Shown here piece by piece: positions 10,909 through 20,637 of a stretch of 64,000 nt of DNA. The translations under genes and the position numbers were made by a program. The stretch's first letter is position 1. Each line of letters starts with the position of its first letter. The notes below the pieces were generated by a model. The model was given only the letters and a program-made list of their open reading frames with translations. It had not been told where the DNA came from and ran no database searches. Source of the DNA: Mesostigma viride (Eukaryota; Streptophyta; Mesostigmatophyceae; Mesostigmatales; Mesostigmataceae); NCBI GenBank assembly GCA_009746045.1, contig RPFO01000288.1, positions 785,855 to 849,854 on the forward strand, in the 5' to 3' direction.

Positions 10909-11649
10909 TCCGACAGCGAGAGCAGAGGCCGTGGCAGGGGCAGGGGTGGCGCTCGGTCGCGCCGCGACAAGTCCCGGGAGCGACGTGGGCATGGCAGGGG
11001 CCGTTCTGCGGAGCCCAAGGGGCGTCGGGATCGCTCCCGCGAGCGTCGCAAGGAGCGGCAGCGGTCCAGCAGCCGGAGCACGAGTCGGGACTCCTCCCAG
11101 CGGAGCTCGCGTCGATCGCGGGAGCGTGTGAGGGAGAGAGACCTGCGCCGAACCACCAAGGGGGTGCGTCTCCCCCGGCGAGCTTTCAAAGTGGCCTGGC
11201 GCCTGTTGGTCAAGGACCGCGACGACAGGGTGCTGCCGCTGCAGGTGCTGGATGCGCGCCAGGTCGCGCACGGGAGCCTGCAGGCCCGCTTGGCCCTTCG
11301 CAAGGAGCAGGAGGGCGTTGGGGCTGCACCGGGAGCCCCCCGCGGGTGGAAGAACAGCACGCACCATCTGGTGTGCAACAACCTGACCTACATTCTGGAT
11401 GTGGCCATCCAAGAGCTGGGGGAGGATGTGGTGACGGAGCTGGCCTGCTTCGAGTACCTGGCGCGTGTGGTCGAGGCGTTCCTCATGGTGGAGAAGACCA
11501 GCGGCTGGAACAACGGGGCGATGCACCTGCTGCCACTGGTGGAGGGCAGTACTATTGGAAGCGCAGCAGCCCGGGCAGCGCGGAAGGCGGCTCGCCAGGA
11601 GGCGGAGCTGGCATCGGCGGCGGCGGCGGCGGCCAAAAAGGACAAGTGA
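10109..11649 (+). CDS. Alpha gag-like region, copy 2
   Basis: The protein starts MNSIMASDHEDTTLEAVDRD. An N-terminal helical domain (about residues 20-90) has LTEYLGPNWAQRL and LTSLGQFLKTAGLQI, shared in pattern with gamma Gag. An acidic stretch DEEEEDATSSEDF follows, then long basic RS-like sequence around a CAG-coded tract, then the conserved C-terminal domain with LDVAIQELG and EYLARVVEAFLMVE, ending KKDK at 11649. The first methionine at 10109 follows the AT-rich leader and is also used in copy 3. The region is open in two overlapping frames here. A Gag/ORF1 role is inferred. Confidence 0.75.
10833..10901 (+). repeat. CAG microsatellite in alpha gag, copy 2
   Basis: About 23 uninterrupted CAG triplets, the longest of the three alpha copies (about 17 and 18 in the others). 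Confidence 0.93.
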
Positions 11650-14600
11650 GGGGCAGGGGTGTGCTCCCGCTGCCAGTGAAGATGGTCCCCCGCTCGACCG
11701 CAGCCGCCTGCGATCCAACCGCAGGCTGCAGCGCGCTCTGCGTGCCAGAGCAAGGCTGCGGTGTCAAGAGCGGGCCACAAGGGGCCTGAACTGGCTGTGG
11801 GGCAGGACCCGGGAACGGTCCGGTGGACCGGCGGTGCAGCAGCAGGCTATTACTGCGAGCCCCTGCACCGTCGCCCAAAGGGCCGCCCTACAAGGGATGG
11901 AGGATGCTGCCCGCGTCTACAACCGCCGGCTTACCGCCGTAGCGGAGGCGACAGACACGGGGGACGCAGAGCCCGCGCCATACGGGCCGGGCGGTCAATA
12001 CGAAATTATTGACCCGGAGAGGCTGGCACTGCCAAAAGGAGGAGCTGCAGGTAGTGTCAAGCTGCTGGACTGCCTGCCGGAGGCATGGCAGAGGACGTAT
12101 GAGGACATAAACAACATTCTACAAAGATGCGACGCGGAGGCGGGGGCGTGGATGCGGCGGGGCCGGGTGTCTCATGGTTGTGCAAGCGATGCGGCGTACG
12201 CACGACTGAGCATCAGGCTGGCGGAGACGCGGATGATCGAGTACAGTGAGGAGGCGCCGCCTGTGGTGAACGGCTGTTTTGCCGTCCCCAAGAAAGACCC
12301 CGGGGTTGTGGAGCCCAGCGAACGACGGCAGCGGTTTATAGGGAATATGGTGCCGTGCAACCGGCGCTTCCTCAAGCCGCCTACCTGTTACCTGCCTAAC
12401 TTGGGCGAGGTCGCTGAGCTGAGTGTGGGGGCGCCATGCTATTCGGGCAAGACAGACCTTGACACCTACTATTACCGGTTCGAGGTACCTGAGAGCTGGC
12501 GCCCCTATTTCTCGCTGCCCCCCGTGTGGTCCGATGAGGTCGGCCAGCTGGGACGACGGCGAAAGTTGTACCCCAGGTTCCGGGTCCTTGTCATGGGCTG
12601 GAGCCACTCGGTGGTCCTTGCACAGGTTGCCCACCTGCACTGTCTCTACGGGGCGGGGTGCTCGATGCCAAGAGAGGGCTGTCATATCCCATGCACTTGA
12701 TGGGGGTGCGCACAGTGCGCGGGGATGGCATGGACCGGCTGGAGTTGGTGGAGAGCGCAGCCAGTGCAGCGTGGCGGCTGCTGCCGGAGGATCCCCCACA
12801 TCCCGCTCAGCTGGTCATGATCGATGATCTGGGGGTCACCCATGGGCGGAGCGCGGAGGAGACCAACGCCGTGCTCACCAAGGCGTGCGAGGAGAGCTAC
12901 GGTCCCAAGGGGTTGGTGGTCAACGAGAAGAAGGTGGAGAGAGCTGAGGAGGGGCGCCCGGTGGAAATCTTGGGGATTGAGTTCTGCCAGGACGGGTCCA
13001 TGCGGCCGAGCGCGGCCCGGATGGCGGCCTTGGTGCGCGACACGCAGGCAATGCTGGGGCGTGGACGGGCCACTTACCACCAACTGGCCTCGTTGCTGGG
13101 ACGGTGGGTGTGGGTCCACTTGCTGCGTCGGGGTCTACTGTCCATCTGGTTTCACGCCTACCGCTTGCTGCAGCAAGTCCTGGTGCACAAGCGGGGCTGG
13201 AGCTATCGGCTGTGGGGTAGTGTAAGGGAAGAGCTCCAGGCTGCAATGGACTTGGCCCCGCTGGTGCATGCGCAGCGCGACCAGCCCCTGAGCTGCACCG
13301 TGGTGGCCACTGATGCGTCAACCCACGGTTCTGGGGTGGTGTACAGCCGGTGGGAGGCGCCTGCGGTGCGTGGCCTGTCCAACTGTCGGGAGCGGAAGGG
13401 CTGGAAGACGCTCTGTGTGGACTCTGAGACGGCCAGCGTGGAGCGCACAGGGGAGATTGAGCACCGAGCCATGGCAGCGGCGCAGTGGAGGACCGCTCTT
13501 GCCCACCGGTGGCTCGATCCCTCGGCCCACATCAACGAGAAGGAGATTCGTGCGGCTGTGCAAGGGATCGAGTGGGGCCTGCGCTCACAGGTTCACTGGC
13601 AGCAACGTCACGTGCGGCTGGTGGACAATTCGGCAGTTGTCGGTGCGCTCGTCAAAGGGCGTTCGTCGTCCTACCGGCTGAACGCCTGGTGCCGCCGGGC
13701 GATCGCGCTAGGGCTGGCCAGCAACACCCGCTACCACTGGGTGTATGTGAGGTCGGAGCGCAACCCGGCCGACGCGCCCAGTCGTGGTCGATGGGTGCGC
13801 AACCTCACTGCGGATGGCGACGTGGAGAGCAATCCGGGGCCACATGGGCGGCAGGAATTGCTGGAGGCCACTGTGCAGCCCAGCACGCTAGCTGCATATC
13901 ACCGAGCGCTGAGGGCGTACGTGGAGTATGGTCAACCCCTCGCTCCCGTGGCCAAGACGGAGGCGGAAGGCGTCTTTTGTGAGTGGCTGGTCAGCGTGTA
14001 TGAGGAAGGGGGAAGCCGGACCATGGTTGTGCGCGCATTATGCGGGCTGCAGCTGTACTTCCCCAACGAGATTAAGGGGTGGTACGAGGCGCGTCGCTTG
14101 CTGGCCGGCTGGGCGCGACGAGTTCCCGTGCAGAGCCCTCACCCCGTCCCGTGGCAGCTACTGTACCTCGTGGCAAACATTCTTCGTGCACAAGGCTCGA
14201 TATTAGCTGCCTGCTGCTGCATCATTGTTTTTCAGCAATACTTGCGCATCGGAGAAGCGTTCAAGCTTCGCGTGGGGGACGTGGCTCTGCGCGGGGACTT
14301 CCGCCTGGGGCCCAGTAACCAGGGTGCGCTGCTGCTACGCGACCCCAAGACAGCCAAGGGCCAGGCCCAGGCAGTGGTGGTTGTTGAGCCCCTTTCACTC
14401 ACGTTGCTTGGCGCCCTGTGTGCTGGGCGGGCGCACGAGGAGCTGCTCTTTGGCGCACTCAGCTACAGCCGTTTCTTGCGGCGGTGGCACGCCGCCTGGG
14501 ACCTCCTTGGCTTGCGGGGGATGTTTTCACCCTACAGCATGCGCCACGGGGGGGCCACCCATGACTACCTGCGCGGGGTACCAATCGCGGACATCCAAAA

Positions 14601-14742
14601 GCGTGGCCGGTGGCGCCAGTTTTCGTCCGTGGACCATTACGTGGGGCTCCACCGCGCCCTGCAGGTGCGGGTGCCCCAGGTGGTGTGGGACCTCGCGGGC
14701 AGACTGCCCCCCCGTGACTGGCGTCGTCACTTTGGGCCGTAG
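11650..14742 (+). CDS. Alpha pol region, copy 2: RT - RNase H - 2A-like - tyrosine recombinase
   Basis: Domain order is as in copy 1. RT has KTDLDTYYYRF near 12450, VMGWSHSV near 12590 and MIDDL near 12818. RNase H has ATDAS near 13310, NEKEIRAAV near 13535, VDNSAV near 13620 and NPADAPSR near 13765. The 2A core DVESNPGP is at 13819-13842. The recombinase shows YLRIGEAFKLR near 14240, YSMRHGGATHDYL near 14540, KRGRW near 14605 and HYV near 14637. It ends HFGP shortly before the stem-loop. Two open frames cover the region (to 12700 and from 12658), so this copy looks broken in pol. Confidence 0.85.
13819..13842 (+). other. 2A-like ribosome-skipping motif, alpha copy 2
   Basis: Encodes DVESNPGP directly after RNLTADG at the RNase H to recombinase boundary. 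It is identical in alpha copies 1 and 3. Confidence 0.8.
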
Positions 14743-14771
14743 ATTTCGGCCATACTTCGGTGAGGCGCACT

Positions 14772-14787
14772 CTAGCGGACACGCTAG
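14772..14787 (+). promoter_or_regulatory. Conserved 3' stem-loop, alpha copy 2
   Basis: CTAGCG-GACA-CGCTAG, preceded by GGCGCACT and followed by GGCTTC, 30 bases after the end of pol and 90 before B1. The gamma and beta counterparts keep the pairing but not the bases. Confidence 0.75.
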
Positions 14788-14859
14788 GGCTTCACCAGCT
14801 GGAGGGTAAGGATGTGCCCTCCCATGGCTCCTGACGCGGTTTCCAGATGTACGGCCTGC

Positions 14860-14879
14860 GGCCAGGTTGGAGATGCGGG
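14860..14879 (+). promoter_or_regulatory. Conserved block preceding B1, alpha copy 2
   Basis: GGCCAGGTTGGAGATGCGGG lies at the 3' untranslated/B1 border. The same 20 bases occur at the gamma border (minus strand, 20254-20273) and a variant occurs in beta (60039-60059). Confidence 0.6.
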
Positions 14880-15721
14880 TCAAGTGGAAGCGGCGGCCAG
14901 GGACTGCCAAAAAATATTTTATGTCTCTCTGTCTACTAAGTCCGGTCGGCTTCAACATATAGTGTAATAAACAAGTTCTGGTGCCCTTCAACCAGAAGTG
15001 GACCTAGGCAATGCACAGTGGATGATTGATCTTACGATCGGGATTCCCTGATTTTGCCTGGGGGAGCGGAGGGATGGAGGTGCGCCGCTACCTTGGAGGC
15101 GCTACACCGTTGCCCAGTGGTGCAAGTCGACATGCGGGAGCCAAACGGGGTGGCCACGCCCTCTCTGGAGGGTCTGACAGCCTTGGATGGGCCTCAGATG
15201 TAGTTCGAACTAGTTCAAAGTTAGTACAGGTAGTACAAACTAGTTCAAACTAGTTCAAACGAGTTCAATCTACTTCAACTAGTATCCAGGGACCCTCAAG
15301 ATATGCCAGGTGGTTGCTGAACGGTTCTGGCATGACAGAACATGTGTGACATCATAAAAATGTAGTACAATGTTGAAAAAAGTAGTATCAGGGTCCTAGA
15401 TCTAGTACAGTAGTATTCTGAGGTCATTCTCACATGGAGCGCCGCGCCAGCGGGGCGCCGCACTTGCGTGTGTCACGGATGCAACGTTGATGCGATGTAT
15501 TTCAAGGTGGTGATGGCTGCCAAGCCAGCTTATCAGTTTTCCCCACCCACCCACCCTTTTCTGTTTTGTCTTGGGGGGTCAAGTGGAAGCGGCGGCCAGG
15601 GACTGCCAAAAAATATTTTATGTCTCTCTGTCTACTAAGTCCGGTCGGCTTCAACATATAGTGTAATAAACAAGTTCTGGTGCCCTTCAACCAGAAGTGG
15701 ACCTAGGCAATGCACAGTGGA
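14877..15721 (+). repeat. Alpha copy 2 terminal block B1-A2-B2
   Basis: B1 is 14877-15022, A2 is 15023-15541, a GC-poor-to-C-rich linker with CCCACCCACCC follows, and B2 is 15576-15721. Each B repeat starts GGGTCAAGTGGAAGC, carries TGTAATAAACAAG (candidate polyadenylation signal) and ends ATGCACAGTGGA. The B1/A2 border is the same sequence that joining the element ends in a circle would give, which fits the known PAT life cycle. Confidence 0.92.
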
Positions 15722-15938
15722 AGTTTGAACTAGTTTGAAGTACATTGTACTAGCGTGTAGTACCAATGAAGTACTTTGAACTACATCCAAGTACTTGGAA
15801 GCAGTCCAGAGGTCATTTGCAGGGACTTTCACCCTTTCCAGGAGCATTTCTCGCAGATCAGCCATGAGGCAGCGGCACCGACTCGCACTCCGCTCCCCTT
15901 AGTCGCAAATCAGGGAATCCAGATCGTAAGATCAACCA
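15722..15938 (-). repeat. Gamma A1 repeat, outer part (copy 1)
   Basis: This matches the outer half of other gamma A repeats and on the minus strand starts TGGTTGATCTTACGATCTGG at 15938. It continues the A1 piece that ends at 9361, so the two were contiguous before alpha copy 2 inserted. The true left end of gamma copy 1 is therefore 15938, where it interrupts the copia element. Confidence 0.88.
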
Positions 15939-17008
15939 TTATTCTGAAGGGCCTGGAAGGACTCAGGTCGAGCCCAATCATCTGGAGACTCACGCTGCAG
16001 GAAGCTCTGATCAGTGAGTGTGGCTTGAGAGTGTCTTCAGTTGATCCCTGTTTGTTGCTGGCCCAATGGGAGGGTCTGCCAGTGTATGCTAGTTTGCATG
16101 GAGATGATCTGCATTTGCTAGCCCCCACGACCTGGCTGAAGAAGTTTATTCCTGTCATCAGTGGCAAGTTTTCACTGGGCAAGGAGCTGTGGCAGGAGCC
16201 CAACAAGCCTGTAGTGTTCTGTGGAATGCAGGCTACCCTGTTCAGGAGGGATGGGGAGTGGAGTATCAGGCTTCAGGCTGGAGGAGATTATAAACAGACC
16301 ATTGTGAAGGCCTTGCCAGAGAAGATCACCCAGGCTGCAGGACCTGAGTTGAGAGGCATGTGGGCCTGGTTTGCCAGCATCTGTGGTCCGTCTTTGATGG
16401 TCCATAGCAGAATGCCTGATGATGTGCTTGAGGATGAGAAGCCTCGAGTCATAGCCCGATTGGTGGAGAGTACCCCTGATCTGATTTTGTCTGGGATTGA
16501 CTTTCCCCAGCCTATCACCTTGGAGATCTTTGTTGACAGTTCCATGGATGCTCGCCAGGTTACCAAGGTCAGGGGGAGATCTGCTGCTCTGTTTGCTTTT
16601 TATCAGAGCAGGGCAAGTTTGTTCAGCTGGTACAGCAGACTGCAGAAGAGGGTCTGTATCAGTTCAGATGTGGCAGAATGCAGGGCCATATGCGAGGGGA
16701 TCCAGTCCAGCTTGTACATAAAGGAGCTGGAGCTGGCTTCAGTTACCCCTTGGACCTTGCAGATGGAGACGTTGTTGCTAACAGACAGCATGGGTATGGT
16801 CCAGTTTGTTCACAAGCAGCTGGCCAGAAGCCGGGACCTGGATTATTTGTTGCTGAAGGAGTTGGCCAGTTTGGTTGACTTGAAGCATATCCCTGGCGAG
16901 GAGAACCCTGCTGATGCATTGACCAAGCTGCCACACAAGGCCCCAGCCCAGTACAATGTACTGAGGAAGCTCATGAATGCTGACTGTCAAGTCGGTCTAT
17001 CTGTCTAA
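15939..17008 (+). mobile_element. Ty1/copia-like fragment: RT tail and RNase H
   Basis: The frame is open through this region. The RT part shows VDPCLLL and, near 16095, HGDDLHLL in the place of the copia catalytic DD motif. RNase H follows with FVDSS near 16530, CISSDVAECRAICEG near 16665, LLTDSMGM near 16780 and IPGEENPADALTKLP near 16900, the usual copia order. The frame ends MNADCQVGLSV. The left edge is exactly the outer end of gamma copy 1, so the gamma element inserted into copia pol. The earlier part of pol would lie beyond the left window edge. Fossil; incomplete. Confidence 0.82.
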
Positions 17009-17750
17009 AAGCTGAGAGCTGGGTGCTTAAGTCCCTGGATATCAGGCTGGGAGCTTGATTGTACATAATCCTGAGCACACCTTGAGGGGTGAGACATGTC
17101 TCTGGTGTGGGAATGTCTGACATTGTCTCTGATGGAGAGATGTCTATCTGGGGTTTTCATCTCAGTCTGAAGTTTCCCCAGATCTGTGGTTTGTGGGCGG
17201 GGTTCGATTCCCTGGTGCTGTCTTAAGGCGGAGTTTCACGGACTGGCTGACCCATCCACCATGCTGGTGAGGTGGCGACAGGTCCCCTGATTTTCCACGG
17301 TTGGAATGAGTATAGGAGCTTGTGTTTTGCATGTGCTTCGCGTAGATGTTGTGTCTGGTTCGATAAGGGGCAGCAGACCGGCGCCGACTCCCGTCTGGGG
17401 GTCAGCAATGTTTTCTGATGAGCTGTTGTGGGTGATCTGTGGGGTTTCGCCTAAGGTCCTGAAGGTTGTACATACTTCTCAAGTTCTTCACTGAACACCT
17501 GTGGGCTGCCACAGTTGGCCAATCTCTTGTACATGGGTAACACAACGAGCCTCCCGGGAAGGGATAGGGACTCATTGTAATTTGTTTGTGCTCCTGAACC
17601 AGTATGGGTGCTATGTACATATAATAAGGAATCCAAGCTGACTGTCATGCCCAGTGGGTTGTGACTTGTCGTCGGGGAGGATGTCCAGTACCCATCGTGT
17701 GTGTTTGTATGTAGACTTGTGTGAGCTGCTACAGCTCAAGAAAAGAAAGG
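17009..17750 (+). other. Downstream region of copia fragment, possible 3' LTR
   Basis: No gene is seen. A 3' LTR would be expected here, but without a second copy its limits cannot be drawn. GT-rich stretches and several TG...CA possibilities exist. Confidence 0.3.
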
Positions 17751-18291
17751 ATTGGAGTTAACGCCAAGCGCATTGGCGTGTTCCTGATTCGGCATATCTC
17801 TGCGATTTCAGCGGCACCGGAACGAGTTCATTCCGACAAATATCAAGAAAGTTATGGCGTTCCGACTTCCCGGTCGCGCGCGAGCGCGAGCCGGCTGTTC
17901 TTCTAAGTCGGACGTGAATATTTGCCGACGACATATGGGGTCGACAGTAATTCCTGGGCTGACAGGAATTAGGTGCTGAACCTACGACGGTATTGGATTA
18001 ATACGTCGTACGCAGGAAATAGGAACCTTAACCTGTGGTCTGTTGGTACCGCAGGCTTAGTCCTGGACTTCTAGGTGCAGATGCAATAGTCACTGTGGAC
18101 TGTGCTCTGTGGTCACTGTGCCTGTATGGCAGACCTACTGTATAGGAACTGGGCGCTGTACAGGTAGTGAATACTGTACCGGGAGTGTTATTACTGAGCA
18201 GGCCTCCTAGGCTGCTCAGGACTAGCAAAGCACAGTGCACAAGTATATAAAGAATAGGCCAGTGCCAATTGGGCATATCTCTTGCGAGCCC
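17751..18291. other. Stretch without recognised gene
   Basis: There is a short GC-rich palindromic patch near 17875 (GCGCGCGAGCGCGAGC) and repeated ACGTCGTA/ACGACG words near 17930-18010. No open frame, RNA gene or terminal repeat is recognised. Confidence 0.3.
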
Positions 18292-19431
18292 GCCTCACGT
18301 GTGTTGCCTTGACTTGGCAAACTCGTGTACAAGCCTCAAGTGTGTTAGCGCTGTAACATTATCCAATTTTAACAAAGCTCCGTTTCCAACCATATTCACA
18401 CATTGCTGCATTGCAACCATATCCTTATACATTGCGTTTAAAAACGTTAACTCGCACATATACCCATGACAGCATTGATGTAAGCTAACCCCCCCCCCAC
18501 TTAAAGCGCACAGGGACTCAGTAGGGGCAGAGCCTTCCTCAAGCTGCACACCACTCATAGACACCTCGTGAACCTCTGTTGCAAGCGAGGTGAGGTGTTC
18601 CACAAGCACGTCATAGTCACTGTCACAGCCCTCCCATATCAGCAAAGTGGCCTATGCAAGAGGGGAGGCATGCAACAGGAAAGTCCCCGTGTCATCATTG
18701 ACCCTAATGGCACAAGTAACCTGCTTCACCCCACGATACATGCCTGCAGAATCAAGCACGATCTGGAACGTCCTGGGTGGAGTGCCTGGGTCAAGAAACT
18801 TGGGGTCTTGCTCAAGGGCACGCTTAAGCGCCCTCTTGCACACCTCCAAGAAGCTCACCTGCACGTGCTTTCCATCCTTGCTTTGGGTGGCACCAAACTG
18901 CGCATCGACCTTTGCACGCTCCATCCTCACTCTGTGCAGAGATGGGAGGGTAGGGCAGTAAATGCCATCAAATAGCTCATACTTCTCATATTTTCCATTC
19001 ACGTACTTATACCCAAGCTACAACTGGAGGTATCTGTACTTGCAATCGCTGGCTCCCATTCTCAGCTGCACACAACAGGCTCCAAGCTTGCTACTCCATC
19101 TAGTTGTGATTGCATACACAACCTCTTGCCTGATGTCCTTTACTTTCTGGGGAGTGAGAGCAAGAATGACATTGTACAACTCAGGGTTGCCAGCCAAGTA
19201 TTGAGCCAAATGGTAAGCAATGGCAGTCTTGTCACACAAGCCACCTGCCTTGAACAATGAGGACACGCGCCTTTCGGCGCGGTGCCTAGCTGCCCTGTTG
19301 TCAGGATTGACAGGCATAGCTTTAACAGGCCTCCCACCACCATGGACATGGTGCACGGCTTCGGCAGCGGCTAGCTTCTCCTTCAGCTTGCGTACCTTCT
19401 GGGTCAGTCAGCTTTTGCTTCAAGGGTTAGC
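18292..19431 (-). pseudogene. Broken gene of unknown function, possibly transposase-like
   Basis: One minus-strand frame carries about 350 residues in three consecutive segments separated by stops, so it looks broken about twice. The first segment (19356-19018) has AERRVSSLFKAGGLCDKTAIAYHLAQYL. The second (19002-18652) has VSFLEVCKRALKRALEQ and FQIVLDSAGMYRGVKQVTCAIRV. The third (18645-18295) has LIWEGCDSDYDVLVEHL and MCELTFLNAMYKDMVAMQQC. The I-V-L-D-S-A-G strand with following acidic positions loosely recalls RNase H-fold transposases, but I do not recognise a family. Upstream the frame continues with KLKEKLAAAEAVHHVHGGG up to 19431, where gamma copy 2 interrupts it. Could equally be a host gene remnant. 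Confidence 0.5.
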
Positions 19432-20256
19432 TCCTCTGTGCATGCTTTCAGGTTCACTTTGTTTGAGAAGGCACCAGAACTTGTTTATTGCAAAATTATA
19501 CGCTTGCAGGCCTTGGTAGACCGAGAGACTGGCAAATTGTGCGCAAGTCCCAGGCGGCTGCCACCATATAACACCCCCAGAGACAACAAACAAACAAGCG
19601 AACCAAAGAGGGTGGGTGGGTGGGGAAAACTGATAAAGCATGCGCCGCCATGTCTTCCTCAATAAATTGGCTGCATTGCATGCGCACGGTGACGGATGCA
19701 AGTCCGGTACAGTACTGGCGCGGCGCCCAGGTGCCACTGAACAGTTGTACTACAAAGAACCCATTTGTACTGATTCTTTCGACATTGTACTACGTTTAGT
19801 CACTGTCTACTTCAACCCAGGTGGTCATACCACCTCCTAGGCAGGTTGTGCTACACCTGAACGAATCTTTACTAGCCTGAGCTAGTTTGAACTAGTTTGA
19901 AGGAGATTGTACTACCCTGTAGTACCAATGAAGTACTTTTAACTACATCCAAGTACTTGGAAGCAGTCCAGAGGTCATTTGCAGGGACTTTCACCCTTTC
20001 CAGGGGCATTTCTCGCAGATCAGCCATGAGGCAGCGGCACCGACTCGCACTCCGCTCCCCTTAGTCGCAAATCAGGGAATCCAGATTGTTAGATCAACCA
20101 TCCTTTGTGCATGCTTTCAGGTTCACTTTGTTTGAGAAGGCACCATGCAGAACTTGTTTATTGCAAAATTATGCTTAAGCCGCTTGCAGGCCTTGGTAGA
20201 CTGAGAGAGTGGCAAATTGTGCGCAAGTCCCAGACGGCTGCCACCATATAACACCC
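19432..20256 (-). repeat. Gamma copy 2 terminal block B2-A2-B1
   Basis: B repeats carry CAATAAACAAGTTCTGG in element sense and end near ATGCACAGAGGA. A2 (476 bp) starts TGGTTGATCTAAC on the minus strand and ends CATGCTTTATCAGTTTTC. The linker holds GGGTGGGTGGGT, as in alpha. Confidence 0.87.
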
Positions 20257-20313
20257 GCATCTCCAACCTGGCCGTCCCCGGCCGCATCTGGAGGGGTTGT
20301 AGAGGGGTAAGCC

Positions 20314-20504
20314 CTAGCGTGGCTGCTAGAGTGCGCCTCCCCTGCACCACCTGTCAACGCAGGTGTCCGCAGGGCTCTAGTGTGTCCACAAGAGTGCGCC
20401 CCGCCGGCTCTGTCCAAGGCAGGATACGGTCAAAGTTGAGCCAAATCGGAAATCAGGATGATGGCGCGACCCCAAAACCAGCAGGGCCCCAGCGTGTCCA
20501 CTGG
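20314..20504 (-). promoter_or_regulatory. Three conserved 3' stem-loops, gamma copy 2
   Basis: Hairpins are at 20314-20329 (CTAGCA-GCCA-CGCTAG in element sense, one wobble), 20375-20394 (CTCTTGTG-GACA-CACTAGAG, one internal mismatch) and 20489-20504 (CCAGTG-GACA-CGCTGG, one mismatch). Each is preceded by GGCGCACT or a close variant. They occupy the same place as the single hairpin of alpha. Confidence 0.7.
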
Positions 20505-20637
20505 AGTGCGCCCTGCCGACTCCTCCAACGGAGCCGCATGATTTTGTACTGCGCGCCCCAGGCCTAGACCGGGGCAGGCGCATCCCCTCACTTGCTACTG
20601 CATGCCAGTGTGAACTCCACTGAGCGGGGGGGAACTC

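Larger units (their letters stand above)
9362..15721 (+). mobile_element. Alpha YR retrotransposon, copy 2 (structurally complete)
   Basis: This 6360-bp element has every structural part: A1 (9362-9880), leader, gag, pol, 3' untranslated region with stem-loop, B1 (14877-15022), A2 (15023-15541), linker and B2 (15576-15721). A1 and A2 are both 519 bp and B1 and B2 both 146 bp. This is the split-direct-repeat plan of PAT/Ngaro-type YR retrotransposons. It sits in the A1 repeat of gamma copy 1: the flanks rejoin as GAGCT/AGTTTGAAC with no target duplication, as expected for recombinase-mediated insertion. The coding part looks lightly broken, about two or three breaks. Near-identity to copies 1 and 3 suggests a recent insertion. 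Confidence 0.93.

Noticed and set aside
15939-17008. Host gene related to RNase H
   Set aside because: The RT tail plus RNase H order and NPADALTK ending are those of Ty1/copia Pol, and the left edge is a transposon junction.
18295-19356. Stop-codon reassignment (TAG read as an amino acid)
   Set aside because: The interruptions in the unknown gene are TAG, but alpha pol copy 2 ends in TAG at a sensible place and another interruption upstream is TGA, so a broken gene is simpler.
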